This document shows, one piece after another, positions 6,153 through 14,443 of a stretch of 38,417 nucleotides of DNA. The DNA is from a virus. Both the position numbers and the translations under genes were made by a program. The notes beneath the pieces were generated by a model. It saw only the letters and a list, made by a program, of their open reading frames with translations. It had not been told where the DNA came from and ran no database searches. Position 1 is the stretch's first letter. The number at the start of each line of letters is the position of its first letter. The stretch is from IMG/VR virus record IMGVR_UViG_3300049927_000012, positions 1 through 38,417 of that record. The stretch is one strand, 5' to 3'.

Positions 6153-6538
6153 CCATGAAGCCCGTTCCCTGCCTCAAGTGCGCCGGTGGCGGCATCGTCG
6201 ACTTCGACCACGCCAGGCCCGGCCACCTCATCCCCGCATGCCCGTCATGCCTGGGCTCAGGACTGCTCGACGCCGATCCGTCGCCGCCGTACCGCGCCGC
6301 CTGGCTGGTGGGCTCGCGCTTCGTTGTGCGCCTGACTGTCGAACTGCCGCTGAAGGAGTACCACGAGCTGAACACCGACTGGTACCCGTTCTATCCGCCG
6401 AAGCAGGGCAAAGGCATGCTGCGCACTGCGGAGAAGCGCGACCACCATGCCGGCATCACCGCGGCGCTGCAGCAGCTCAAGGAGCTGACCGGGGCGCGCG
6501 GCGACTTCTCCGTGACGACGGCTGACGAAAGGCATTGA
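6149..6538 (+). CDS. Zinc-ribbon protein with DnaJ-like CxxCxGxG motifs (129 aa)
   Basis: Residues 8-38 contain CLKCAGGG and CPSCLGSG, a pair of CxxCxGxG-type knuckles like the DnaJ zinc centre, which probably bind one zinc. The remaining 90 residues are mixed alpha/beta (WLVGSRFVVRLTVELPLKEYHELNTD split across 50-75). There is no J-domain. The start is ATG 6149 by overlap with the preceding stop. Function unknown. Confidence 0.75.
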   Translation: MTMKPVPCLKCAGGGIVDFDHARPGHLIPACPSCLGSGLLDADPSPPYRAAWLVGSRFVVRLTVELPLKEYHELNTDWYPFYPPKQGKGMLRTAEKRDHHAGITAALQQLKELTGARGDFSVTTADERH

Positions 6539-6540
6539 GC

Positions 6541-6816
6541 ATGCTCCCCATCGACTGGCCCAAGATCATCGAGGAAATCGCCGACCGGCTCGGCGAGGAA
6601 GACCCTGTGTGTCCGGGCCAACGCATCCCCTGCAGCGGGCGCCCGCTCGCGGCCCAGCTCAGCCAGCCGCGCTCCACGCTGCAGGGGTGGATCGACGGCA
6701 GTGAGCCGAAGCACGCCGACGGCGAGGCGCTGCTTGATCGCTGGTCTCAGCTCACTGGGAAGGCACGCATCTTCGCGCCCAGGGAACAGCGCTCGCTGTC
6801 GGCTGCGAAGCTGTAG
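6541..6816 (+). CDS. Helix-turn-helix protein, candidate late-gene regulator
   Basis: This 91-aa protein begins MLPIDWPKIIEEI, a signature of phage HTH proteins. The segment LAAQLSQPRSTLQGWIDGSEP (split about residues 37-57) is the HTH with a typical recognition helix and wing, then a helix (GEALLDRWSQLTG). It is the last early gene, and the first copy of the bipartite GGACTGGAWTCC element starts 2 bp after its stop. That makes it a natural candidate for the protein recognising that element. ATG 6541 is preferred over TTG 6535. Confidence 0.7.
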   Translation: MLPIDWPKIIEEIADRLGEEDPVCPGQRIPCSGRPLAAQLSQPRSTLQGWIDGSEPKHADGEALLDRWSQLTGKARIFAPREQRSLSAAKL

Positions 6817-6817
6817 C

Positions 6818-6851
6818 GGACTGGAATCCGGCCAGCGCGGCGGCTGACCAT
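6818..6851 (+). promoter_or_regulatory. Bipartite late-element copy 1
   Basis: GGACTGGAATCCGGCC, then 12 bases, then GACCAT. The same layout recurs at 11956 and 25896. It lies in the only gap between the early genes and the virion module, 38 bp before ATG 6890. The GGAATCC core is palindromic. GGAATC to GACCAT is 17 bp apart, like a -35/-10 pair with a non-consensus -35, as expected of an activator-dependent promoter. Confidence 0.5.
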
Positions 6852-6889
6852 GCCGGCCTACTGCCACCCAGCACGCATAGGAGCGCCGC

Positions 6890-7270
6890 ATGTCCCGATC
6901 TTCCGCCCTCAAGGTTCAAACGCCGGGCGCTCCGCCCGAGGCTGGCACCACCCAGCCCGCACAGGAGCAGGACTCGGACGAGGACCAGACTCGTGACCTC
7001 ACGGCGGGCGCAGACGACGTCGACGCCCTGAAGCGCAAGCTCACCGCCCTCGAAGCCAAGAACGCCGAACTGCAGGCCGACCTCGCGAGCAAGGCGAAGT
7101 CCAGCATCATCTACGAGCCCGAGACGCCGCACGGCAAGCTGCGCTTGGCCGCCAGCGATACCGGTACCATGACCGTCGCTGCGGTGTCGGCGGCCATCAA
7201 AAATGGCAAGCTCGCCGAGCCGATCACGAACTACCTCTGCGCCGACGGCCACTACTGCCGGCGCGGCTGA
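6890..7270 (+). CDS. Virion-module hypothetical protein with coiled coil (126 aa)
   Basis: The first gene after the early/late gap, with ribosome-binding site AGGAG. Residues 1-42 are disordered, acidic and Q/P-rich; residues 43-70 (ALKRKLTALEAKNAELQADL) are a coiled coil; the C-terminal 55 residues form a small beta-rich domain ending CADGHYCRRG. Position before the portal suggests a head-assembly or minor virion role, not shown by any motif. Confidence 0.65.
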   Translation: MSRSSALKVQTPGAPPEAGTTQPAQEQDSDEDQTRDLTAGADDVDALKRKLTALEAKNAELQADLASKAKSSIIYEPETPHGKLRLAASDTGTMTVAAVSAAIKNGKLAEPITNYLCADGHYCRRG

Positions 7271-7282
7271 TCCGGGGTCATC

Positions 7283-7723
7283 GTGGGCTGGTTCAGCGGA
7301 AAAACCTTCGGCGTCCTGGCGGCCCTCGGCCCGATCCCGGCCATGATGTCGGTGCAGCACGACGCGCAGAAGGAACAGGCCGCGGCTCTGCGGTCGATGC
7401 ACGACGAGGACGCACGCAAGGCGGCCGAGGCTGAGACGGGCGCCGCTGTTGCAGCCAACGCCCAGATCGCCGAGTCGAAGCGCCGCCGCCGGTCCAGCGC
7501 GCTCGGCCTAGGCGATGACAGCGCAACGGACACGCTCGGTGCGCCCACCGGGGCACTGGCGGGCGGCGCATCCGCAGCGTCTCGCTCGCTGGCCGCGTAC
7601 TACAGCGGCGGCACCAGCTACGGCGGCACGGCACTCGGTGCAGGCGCCAGCGTGAGTTCTGGGCCGCGTCTGTCCTACGGCGGCGGCGGTGGCCGCGCCC
7701 CGACCTCGAGCAAGGTGGTCTGA
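7283..7723 (+). CDS. Putative minor virion protein, Gly/Ser/Ala-rich (146 aa)
   Basis: Reads from GTG 7283 (MGWFSGKTFGVLAALGPIPA), a hydrophobic N-terminus followed by a charged helix (residues 24-70, rich in A, E, K and R). A low-complexity C-terminal half (S/G/A with repeated Y-GG) ends next to the portal gene. It looks like the small hydrophobic plus glycine-rich proteins seen upstream of podovirus portals. Function unknown. A later ATG could be the true start. Confidence 0.6.
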   Translation: MGWFSGKTFGVLAALGPIPAMMSVQHDAQKEQAAALRSMHDEDARKAAEAETGAAVAANAQIAESKRRRRSSALGLGDDSATDTLGAPTGALAGGASAASRSLAAYYSGGTSYGGTALGAGASVSSGPRLSYGGGGGRAPTSSKVV

Positions 7724-7725
7724 GC

Positions 7726-9327
7726 ATGGCCGCCTTCGCCAACCTCAAGCGCCGCCTGACCAGGCTCAAGACCCTGCGCCAGCCTCACGAGCAGGTCTGG
7801 CGCGATTGCTTCGACCACTCGTGGCCGATCCGCGGCTCCGGCCTGCAGAGCAGCTCCCCGCTCGACGCGCAGCAGGCCATGGATCGCAAGGCCCGCCTAC
7901 TGCACAGCGTTTCCACGGACGCCGCACGCACGCTGGCCGCCGCCATCGTCTCCGGCGCCGTTCCGCCAAGCTCGGTCTGGGCGTTGCTGGACGTGACCGG
8001 CGCCGACCCCGATGCACTGACCTGGCTCGAGGACAAGGGCAAGCAGCTACACGAGGAAATGCACGCCAGCACCTTCGACGCTGCGGCGATCGAGTGCGCC
8101 ATGGATCTGGTCGCCGGCGGCTGGTTCGCGCTGTACGTCGATGTCGACCGCAAGATCGGTGGCCTGACGTTCACGCAGTGGCCGCTTGCCAGCGTCTATG
8201 CCGCAACCTCGAAGGCTGGCGGCCTGGTAGACACGGTGTTCCGCGAGTACGTGCTGACCGCCGAGCAGTGCATGACGGAGTTCGGCGCCGACAAGGTTTC
8301 GGGCGACGTGCTGAAGAAGTTCAACGCCGATCCGGACACGCCCGTCACGATCTGCCACGCGATCTACCCGCGCGCCATGTACGTGGTCGGCTCGCGTCTG
8401 GCGCGTAACCTGCCGATCGCGAGTTGCCACTTCGAGGTCGAGTCCGAGCACGAGCTGCGCGAGAGCGGCTATCACGAGATGCCGGTGATCGTGCCGCGCT
8501 GGACGGTGATCCCCGACAGCGTCTATGCCGTTGGCCCGATGTTCGACGCGCTGCCAGATGCGCGCGAGCTCAACGCATTCCTGGGCATGGATAAGATGAA
8601 CAGCGAGCTGGCCGTGGCCGGCATGTGGATCGCCGAGGACGACGGCGTGCTGAACCCGCGCACCGTCAAGGTCGGCCCGCGCAAGGTCATCGTAGCCAAC
8701 AGCGTCGACTCGATGAAGCTACTTTCCGCCGGCGGCAACTGGCAGTTGGCCAGCGAGCGCATCGCGCAGTACGAGGGATCGATTCGTCGCACGCTGATGG
8801 CTGATCAACTGCAGCCGATGGATGGTCCGTCGATGACGGCCACCGAGGTGCACGTTCGCGTGAGCATGATTCGCCAGCTGCTCGGCCCGATCTACGGCCG
8901 CCTGCAGGCTGAGTGGCTTGCGCCGATGGTCGAACGCTGCTTTGGGCTGATGTTCCGCGCTGGCCTGTTCGGTCAGGCGCCGGACGCTCTCGGTGGCCAG
9001 AGCTTCCGAGTTCGCTACAACAACCCGCTGGCGCGCGCTCAGAAGTCCGACGACGTGGGAGCGATCGAGCGCCTGAACCAGAACATCACGCTCATCGCCC
9101 AGATCGCGCCCGAAGCAAAGGACGTCGTCGACTTCGACGAGCAGACCCGCACGCTGGCCGAATCGCTCGGTGTTCCGCTCAGCACCATGCGCACGCCCAA
9201 GCAACTCGACGCCTTCCGCAAGGCTCGCGCCGATCAGCAGGCCGCGCAGCAGCAGCAGGCGCAGAACCAGCAACTTGAAACGATGGCCGCTGACGCGCAG
9301 AACCAGCGCTCTGTCAAGGCCGCTTGA
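7726..9327 (+). CDS. Portal protein (T7 gp8-type head-tail connector)
   Basis: 533 aa, almost the length of T7 gp8 (536). The N-terminal region (RLKTLRQPHEQVWRDCFDHS, residues 10-29) and RKARLLHSVSTDAARTLAAA (about 54-73) are family hallmarks, followed by the central clip/stem domain and a glutamine-rich disordered C-terminus (QQAAQQQQAQNQQ). Twelve copies form the ring at the unique capsid vertex through which DNA is packaged and ejected. The upstream stop is two bases away. Confidence 0.93.
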   Translation: MAAFANLKRRLTRLKTLRQPHEQVWRDCFDHSWPIRGSGLQSSSPLDAQQAMDRKARLLHSVSTDAARTLAAAIVSGAVPPSSVWALLDVTGADPDALTWLEDKGKQLHEEMHASTFDAAAIECAMDLVAGGWFALYVDVDRKIGGLTFTQWPLASVYAATSKAGGLVDTVFREYVLTAEQCMTEFGADKVSGDVLKKFNADPDTPVTICHAIYPRAMYVVGSRLARNLPIASCHFEVESEHELRESGYHEMPVIVPRWTVIPDSVYAVGPMFDALPDARELNAFLGMDKMNSELAVAGMWIAEDDGVLNPRTVKVGPRKVIVANSVDSMKLLSAGGNWQLASERIAQYEGSIRRTLMADQLQPMDGPSMTATEVHVRVSMIRQLLGPIYGRLQAEWLAPMVERCFGLMFRAGLFGQAPDALGGQSFRVRYNNPLARAQKSDDVGAIERLNQNITLIAQIAPEAKDVVDFDEQTRTLAESLGVPLSTMRTPKQLDAFRKARADQQAAQQQQAQNQQLETMAADAQNQRSVKAA

Positions 9328-9344
9328 TTCCACAGGAGGCCACC

Positions 9345-9659
9345 ATGCCCGGTCCTATCGCAAAAGGTTCTTTCGACAGCGGCAACGCGACGGTCGGCTC
9401 TGCCAACGTAGCCGGCGAGGTCATGTGCACGCCCACCGGGGTGACTAGCATGAAGCTCACGCTCACCGGCCTGGACGCCTCGAACACGGTCAAGACGCAG
9501 AAGCGCACGGCCGGCGGCGCGTTCGCCGACCAGACCACCTACAACTCGAACCAGGCCGCGGTTGGCGTGACCGTCGCAGCGGGCGAGGAATGGCGGGTCG
9601 TCTGCATCACGCAGCAGGCGATCAAGGAAATCCAGTACACCCTTTCCTGCGAGAGCTGA
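9345..9659 (+). CDS. Putative small virion beta-protein (104 aa)
   Basis: ATG 9345 has a perfect AGGAGG site. The composition is all-beta (alternating V/T/S, almost no long helices), typical of a decoration or minor head protein. It lies between portal and scaffold, where T7 has no equivalent, together with the next gene. No family identified. Confidence 0.65.
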   Translation: MPGPIAKGSFDSGNATVGSANVAGEVMCTPTGVTSMKLTLTGLDASNTVKTQKRTAGGAFADQTTYNSNQAAVGVTVAAGEEWRVVCITQQAIKEIQYTLSCES

Positions 9660-9663
9660 AGCC

Positions 9664-10770
9664 ATGACCATCGACGCGAATTCCGTCTCTTCCGCGCTGG
9701 CAGTGCTGGGCGCATCCGGCTGGGTTGCGACGACGCTGGCGCCCGTTCCGTCCGTTGTATCGGCAATCGGTGGCTATCAGCAATCCATCACGCCACTGCC
9801 CAGCATTCTGCTGTCGGACAACTTCAACGGCACGACGATCGACACGACGAACCGGTGGGTGACACCTGTCACGGCCGGCACGGGCACGATGACGCAAGCT
9901 ACGGGCGGCCTCATCGCCACAACCGGCACGACGGCCAGCAACGCCGCGGCTATCACCAGCATCGAGACGTTCGAGCCCAACATCGGAAATCTGGTCGGCG
10001 GCACGCTCCTGAGCATCGAAGCCGCACCTGGCCTCAACACGAACCGATGCTTTGGCTTCTACACCCGGCCTGGCAGCTTCACAGCTGCCACGCCGGTGCA
10101 GGACGGCTACGTGTGGGAGTTCGACATCACGGGCACGTTCGGCGCGAGCATCTACAGCGGCGGCACGCGGGTCTTCCGCCAGGTCTTCCCGATCAACGGT
10201 GCAACCTTCCTGCCTGTGAGCATTTCGTACCAGGGCCTGAACGTCCAGTTTTTCATCAACGACTTCACGCGGCCTGCGATCACCATTCCGCTGCTGCAGC
10301 CCAGCACGCTGAATCTGCCGCTCGGATTCCACTGCATCAACCACACTTCGGTTCCGGCAGCCGCGCCGACGTGGAGCATGAGTGGTGCCGCAGCGCTGGA
10401 CAACTCGGGCGCGCTGGACACCTACTTCAACGGCCAGACCCTGTCGCGCGTTCGGCTTCCCAGCGTCTTCATCCCGCTCAACGCCGTGTCGATCGCTTCC
10501 GAGGCGACCATCTGGACGCCCGCTTCCGGCAAGCGCTTCCGCCTCATGGGCTTCGTGCTCGAAAGCGGCACCGTTGGCGGCAATGTGCTGCTCAAGGACA
10601 ACACAGGCGGCACGCTCAAGCTGGTCATCCCGTTCGGCGCGGCCGGCTCGGTGATCCAGTCTGTTCCCATGGGCAACGGCATCCTGAGCGCTGCGGCAAA
10701 CAATGTCCTTACGGCGACGGGCGGTGCGACGCAGACGCTTAGCGGGTACGTGTACGGAACGGAAGAATGA
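9664..10770 (+). CDS. Putative virion surface protein, beta-rich (368 aa)
   Basis: The first 50 residues are hydrophobic; then LLSDNFNGTTIDTTNRW (about 49-65) opens a jelly-roll/lectin-like beta-sandwich, as in concanavalin-like phage proteins. The last 110 residues form a second beta domain (PASGKRFRLMGFVLESG). This two-domain layout suggests a head fibre or decoration protein that could bind cells or surfaces. It overlaps the next gene by four bases. Confidence 0.6.
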   Translation: MTIDANSVSSALAVLGASGWVATTLAPVPSVVSAIGGYQQSITPLPSILLSDNFNGTTIDTTNRWVTPVTAGTGTMTQATGGLIATTGTTASNAAAITSIETFEPNIGNLVGGTLLSIEAAPGLNTNRCFGFYTRPGSFTAATPVQDGYVWEFDITGTFGASIYSGGTRVFRQVFPINGATFLPVSISYQGLNVQFFINDFTRPAITIPLLQPSTLNLPLGFHCINHTSVPAAAPTWSMSGAAALDNSGALDTYFNGQTLSRVRLPSVFIPLNAVSIASEATIWTPASGKRFRLMGFVLESGTVGGNVLLKDNTGGTLKLVIPFGAAGSVIQSVPMGNGILSAAANNVLTATGGATQTLSGYVYGTEE

Positions 10771-11021
10771 ACGAACTGCGGCCGGATGCTGACACTTACG
10801 CGCGAGTATTCGAAGGGCACCACGAGGGCGTTCTGATCCTCGAGGACCTGACCCGACGCTTCGGCGGCGCGCTGTTCGTCAAGGGTGGGGAGGAAGGGCG
10901 CAGGCAGACCGACTTCAACCTCGGCCGGCGCTCGGTGCTCGACTTCATCCTCGGGCAGATCAACCAGTCGAACAACGTCGCGCCACCCGACGACGACCAA
11001 GATTCCCCACCCGCCGGCTGA
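10767..11021 (+). CDS. Bbp19-like structural-region protein (84 aa)
   Basis: The sequence YARVFEGHHEGVLILEDLTRR (split across residues 11-31) and GRRSVLDFILGQI match the small protein family named after Bordetella phage Bbp19, found between portal and scaffold genes in many podoviruses. It is soluble and alpha-helical with an acidic tail. The role is undefined. A terminator overlaps its last codons. Confidence 0.75.
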   Translation: MNELRPDADTYARVFEGHHEGVLILEDLTRRFGGALFVKGGEEGRRQTDFNLGRRSVLDFILGQINQSNNVAPPDDDQDSPPAG

Positions 11022-11033
11022 TGCCGGCTTTTT
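11013..11033 (+). terminator. Rho-independent terminator before the scaffold gene
   Basis: GCCGGC-TGAT-GCCGGC followed by five T residues. The 6-bp GC stem overlaps the stop codon of the preceding gene. It would reduce read-through from the portal-side genes into scaffold and capsid. Confidence 0.75.
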
Positions 11034-11048
11034 CCTTTGCGAGGCACC

Positions 11049-11948
11049 ATGAGTGACGTTCTCAACCCTCCCGCGCCGGCTCCTGTCGAAGTTCCTGCGG
11101 CTCCTCCCGCCGCCCCGGCCACTGCACCCGCCGCTGCCGCTCCTGCGCCTGCTAGCGCGCTCACGGCGCCTCCGGCGCCTGCAGCGGCGAGCCCGTCGCC
11201 TGCGCCTGCGCCGGAAGCGCTGCCGGTCATCCCGGACAAGTTCGTCGTCAAGGACGCAACCGGTCAGGTCGACCACGCCGCCACGGCGCTGAAGATCGCC
11301 GGCAGCTACGCCGGCCTGGAGAAGCGCCAAGGCTCCGGCGAGATCCGCCCCGAGACCGTCGAAGGCTACAAGGTCAACGTGCCCGAAGCGCTGAAGGACC
11401 AGGTCAGCGCCGAAACCTTGGGCAAGGACGCGTCGTTCCAGACCTTCCTCGGCGCCATGCACGCAGCTGGCGCATCGCAGAAGGTGCTCGACGTGGCCGT
11501 GGCCGAGTTCCTTTCCAACGGCGGCCACGCCCCCGATCCGTCCATGCAGATGGCCAACTGCGTGTCGACGCTGCGCAAGGGCGACGGCTGGCAGACGCAG
11601 GCGCAGTACGACGCGCAGATCGGCCTAGCCTTCAACGCCACCAAGAGCTTTGCCGAAAAGGCTGGCGTGAGCATGGACGACATCGCCAAGGCGGGCCTGA
11701 ACAACAACGCCGCCTTCATTCGCATCATGGCGGCGATCGGCCCCGAGCTGGCCGAAGACCGCGGCGCATCGCCCGAGGCGCAAGCGCAGATCCAGGGCAA
11801 CCTGGACACGCTGATGGCAGACCCGGCCTACCTGAACCAGAACCACCCGAAGCACTCGACGCTGGTAGCGCAGGTCGAAACGCTGACGAAGCAGCAGGTT
11901 GGTCAGCGCTCGGTTGCGGCAGGCATGTCGCACACGTTCAAGTCCTGA
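11049..11948 (+). CDS. Scaffolding/capsid-assembly protein
   Basis: 299 aa, near the size of T7 gp9 (307). The first 65 residues are almost entirely Ala, Pro and Val (disordered); the middle (FVVKDATGQVDHAATALKIA) and the helical C-terminal half fit podovirus scaffolds, which line the inside of the procapsid and leave before DNA packaging. Directly precedes the major capsid gene. I chose ATG 11049 (GAGG site) over an in-frame start 12 bp upstream. Confidence 0.85.
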   Translation: MSDVLNPPAPAPVEVPAAPPAAPATAPAAAAPAPASALTAPPAPAAASPSPAPAPEALPVIPDKFVVKDATGQVDHAATALKIAGSYAGLEKRQGSGEIRPETVEGYKVNVPEALKDQVSAETLGKDASFQTFLGAMHAAGASQKVLDVAVAEFLSNGGHAPDPSMQMANCVSTLRKGDGWQTQAQYDAQIGLAFNATKSFAEKAGVSMDDIAKAGLNNNAAFIRIMAAIGPELAEDRGASPEAQAQIQGNLDTLMADPAYLNQNHPKHSTLVAQVETLTKQQVGQRSVAAGMSHTFKS

Positions 11949-11955
11949 AACCCCT

Positions 11956-11989
11956 GGACTGGATTCCGTCCAGGCCGCCGCGCGACTAT
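11956..11989 (+). promoter_or_regulatory. Bipartite late-element copy 2 in the capsid leader
   Basis: GGACTGGATTCCGTCC, then 12 bases, then GACTAT, matching copies 1 and 3. CTGGAC/GTCCAG also forms a 6-bp stem here. The element begins 8 bases after the scaffold stop. The 186-base gap (11949-12134) holds this element and otherwise no convincing gene, so it is probably the leader of the capsid mRNA. Confidence 0.5.
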
Positions 11990-12134
11990 GCCCGCCAATC
12001 GGCCCGCATGGCGCGCGGACAACCGGATCGACAAGCCCGTCATGGCCGCGGTAGCCGGCGACACCATGACGTAGCTCGGGCCTCGAGAGAGACAACCCGG
12101 AGGCGAACACATCGTTCAACTTCGGAGTCCTAAA

Positions 12135-13028
12135 ATGAGCTTCACGATCCCCGAAAACTTCGTGGTGCAGTTCGCGAACAACTTCCGCACGCTGTACCAG
12201 CAACGCCAATCCCGCTTCCGTCCGTGGTGCCAGATCGAATCGGGAATCACTGGCCAGTCCAAGAGCGTCGAGCGCATGGGCAAGGCCGAAGCCTACGACA
12301 TCACCAGCCGCCACGCGGACACCAAGTTCGTGGAAGTGCCGCACTCGCGCCGCTGGATCGACCTCCAGGACAAGGGCTGGGCCGAGCTGATCGACAAGCT
12401 CGACAAGGTTCGTCTGCTGGCCGACCCGACCAACGGTTACGCGATGCTCGCCAACGCCGCGCTGAACCGCCAGATCGACGACCTGATCCTGACCGCAGCC
12501 CGCGGCAACGCGCGCACGAACGCCGGCCTGGCCGCGTTGCCGTCGACTCAGAAGATCGCGGTGGGCGGCTCGAACCTGACGCTGGCCAAGCTGCTGACGA
12601 CAAAGGAAATCCTCGACTCCAACGAAGTCGACGACGACGCCAGCATGCAGGCCGACGGCCAGAGCGCCACCGAGCAGAGCGCGCGCGTGATCGCCGTCAA
12701 CGCCAAGATGCTGACCAACCTGTACGGCACGACGGAAATCAAGTCGGTTGACTACAACTCGGTGAAGGCTCTGGCCCAAGGCCAGATCGACACCTTCCTC
12801 GGCTTCAAGTTCGTTCGCAGCGAGCGTGTCGCCAAGGACGCCACTGCCACCACCGGCTATGCCGTTGCGTGGTCGCGGAGCTGCGTTGCGCTTGGCATTG
12901 GCCAGGACATCAATTCCTCGGTCGACCGCCGCCCGGACAAGAACAATGCCTGGCAGGTCTTCGCCGACATGTCCATGGGCGCCACCCGCCTCGAAGACGA
13001 AGGCGTCGTCGAAATCGCCTGCGCCTGA
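12135..13028 (+). CDS. Major capsid protein
   Basis: 297 aa. The sequence NFVVQFANNFRTLYQQRQSR near the N-terminus and YDITSRHADTKFVEVPHSRR later match the podovirus-type HK97-fold capsid family (Phage_capsid_2). No N-terminal delta domain is obvious, fitting the separate scaffold gene upstream. Hundreds of copies form the icosahedral shell. A GGAG site lies nine bases before ATG 12135, and the leader contains the bipartite element. The next gene encodes a partner head protein. Confidence 0.93.
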   Translation: MSFTIPENFVVQFANNFRTLYQQRQSRFRPWCQIESGITGQSKSVERMGKAEAYDITSRHADTKFVEVPHSRRWIDLQDKGWAELIDKLDKVRLLADPTNGYAMLANAALNRQIDDLILTAARGNARTNAGLAALPSTQKIAVGGSNLTLAKLLTTKEILDSNEVDDDASMQADGQSATEQSARVIAVNAKMLTNLYGTTEIKSVDYNSVKALAQGQIDTFLGFKFVRSERVAKDATATTGYAVAWSRSCVALGIGQDINSSVDRRPDKNNAWQVFADMSMGATRLEDEGVVEIACA

Positions 13029-13061
13029 TCGCGGCCGGCTCAACCATCACAGGAGCAAGAC

Positions 13062-13766
13062 ATGGCAAATTTCATCGCCGACCTGCAGACCACGCTCGAC
13101 GGCCCGGCCAACGGCTTTCCGCCCACGACGCGCACGAAGGTCAACCGACAGAACGGCCGCATCCGGTATTTCGACGCGGTCTACCGCGCGCCGGCATCCG
13201 GCACCGCGCCGGCCATCGGCGACAAGATCATCTGGGGCAAGCTGCCGACCGGCGCGCGCATCCTCGGCCATCTGTCGCGGCTGGACTTCAACACTGGAAC
13301 GGCGTCGTCCACGTTGAACCTGGGCGACCAGTTCCAGGCGGCGCGTCACCTGGCGGCGACCTCGGTGGCGGCCACCGGCAACGCGACGCCCAGCGTGGCA
13401 GTGTTCACCAACACCACCACGGCGGATGTGACGATCAGCAGCGCCACGCTGACGAACGTCAAGGGCCTGGGCGGCTACACTGTGGGAGGCATCGTCACCG
13501 GCACCGGCATCCCGACGGCGACCTACGTGGTGTCGGTCGACAAGTACGCCAAGAGCGTCACGCTGTCAGCCGTTGCCACCGCGACCAACGCCGCGGTGAC
13601 GATCACGTCGTACGGTGCGCCGTTCGAAACCAGCGACGACACGTCGAACGTCAACAACGGGTACGCCTCGACGACCGACGACTGCACGCTGATCTCCGTG
13701 GTTGCCGGCGCCCAGATCGCCAACAACCAGATGCTGTCGCTGCAGATCGCCTACGTTTGCGATTGA
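13062..13766 (+). CDS. Head decoration/minor head protein (234 aa)
   Basis: Follows the capsid gene with an AGGAG site. The core (TTRTKVNRQNGRIRYFDAVY, GDKIIWGKLPTGARILGHLS) is a family found just after the capsid gene in similar phages. Residues about 100-190 hold an inserted module (GGIVTGTGIPTATYVVSVDK, SVTLSAVATATNAAVTIT) of a beta fold common in phage surface proteins. The insertion makes this longer than plain family members, which suggests an added surface-exposed domain. Confidence 0.75.
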   Translation: MANFIADLQTTLDGPANGFPPTTRTKVNRQNGRIRYFDAVYRAPASGTAPAIGDKIIWGKLPTGARILGHLSRLDFNTGTASSTLNLGDQFQAARHLAATSVAATGNATPSVAVFTNTTTADVTISSATLTNVKGLGGYTVGGIVTGTGIPTATYVVSVDKYAKSVTLSAVATATNAAVTITSYGAPFETSDDTSNVNNGYASTTDDCTLISVVAGAQIANNQMLSLQIAYVCD

Positions 13767-13772
13767 CCGAAG

Positions 13773-13789
13773 ACGCCCTCCCCGGGCGT
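13773..13789 (+). terminator. Stem-loop after the head-protein gene
   Basis: ACGCCC-TCCCC-GGGCGT, a strong short hairpin 6 bases after the stop codon, without a T-tract. It is probably an mRNA-stabilising or processing structure in front of the true terminator at 13801. Confidence 0.45.
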
Positions 13790-13800
13790 TGATCTCCACG

Positions 13801-13826
13801 AGGGGGGCCTGACGGCTCCCCTTTTT
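13801..13826 (+). terminator. Rho-independent terminator after the capsid/head genes
   Basis: A 9-bp stem (AGGGGGGCC with GGCTCCCCT, one G-T pair), TGAC tetraloop and a T5 tract. With the terminator at 11013 it brackets scaffold, capsid and head protein as a unit, the genes needed in highest amount. Confidence 0.8.
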
Positions 13827-13840
13827 CGTTGAGGCCTCCA

Positions 13841-14440
13841 ATGACTGCCAGCGTCGTCTCCATCTGCTCCAACGCGCTCCTGATGCTCGGCGCGCAACCG
13901 ATCAACGACCTGACGGAGAACACCGACCGCGCCAGGCTCGCGTCCAACCTGTTCGAGCCGGTGCGCAACTACGTGCTGCGCCGCCACCCGTGGAACTGCG
14001 CAACCACGCGCGTGGCCTTGGCCCCCGACGTGACAGCGCCAGCGTTCGACTGGTCCTACCAGTTCACGCTGCCCGCCGACTTCATGAAGGCGCTGTCGGT
14101 GGGCGAAGAAGGCTGTGAGGTCGACTACAAGATCGAGAGCGGCAAGCTCCTATGCGACGACAACCCGGCCCTGTTCCGGTACATCTGGCGCAACGAGAAC
14201 CCGGCCACGTGGGACGACATGCTCGTGTGGGGCATGACGATGTCGATGAAGGCGGCGTTCGCCTACCCGATCACCCAGTCGACGTCGCTCGAGCAGTTGA
14301 TCGAAGGCGCGCTGGTCGATGTGCTGCGCCAGGCCCGCGCGGTTGACGGCCAGGACGGCACGCCCGACACGCTCGGCGACTCGCCGCTGCTGCAGGCGCG
14401 CATGGGCGCCGGCTGGAAATCCAACCGCCGCTGGAGCTGA
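13841..14440 (+). CDS. Tail tubular protein A (T7 gp11-like)
   Basis: 199 aa, like T7 gp11 (196). Signature residues: SICSNALLMLGAQPINDLTE at the N-terminus, YVLRRHPWNCATTR (about 47-60), and a C-terminal helix. Twelve copies dock below the portal and form the upper tail. GAGG lies six bases before ATG 13841; an in-frame ATG four codons upstream is rejected because it lies right behind the terminator T-tract. Confidence 0.9.
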   Translation: MTASVVSICSNALLMLGAQPINDLTENTDRARLASNLFEPVRNYVLRRHPWNCATTRVALAPDVTAPAFDWSYQFTLPADFMKALSVGEEGCEVDYKIESGKLLCDDNPALFRYIWRNENPATWDDMLVWGMTMSMKAAFAYPITQSTSLEQLIEGALVDVLRQARAVDGQDGTPDTLGDSPLLQARMGAGWKSNRRWS

Positions 14441-14443
14441 TCC

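Noticed and set aside
11988-12074. 28-residue frame in the capsid leader
   Set aside because: No ribosome-binding site and it begins within the bipartite element; the region is better read as an untranslated leader.
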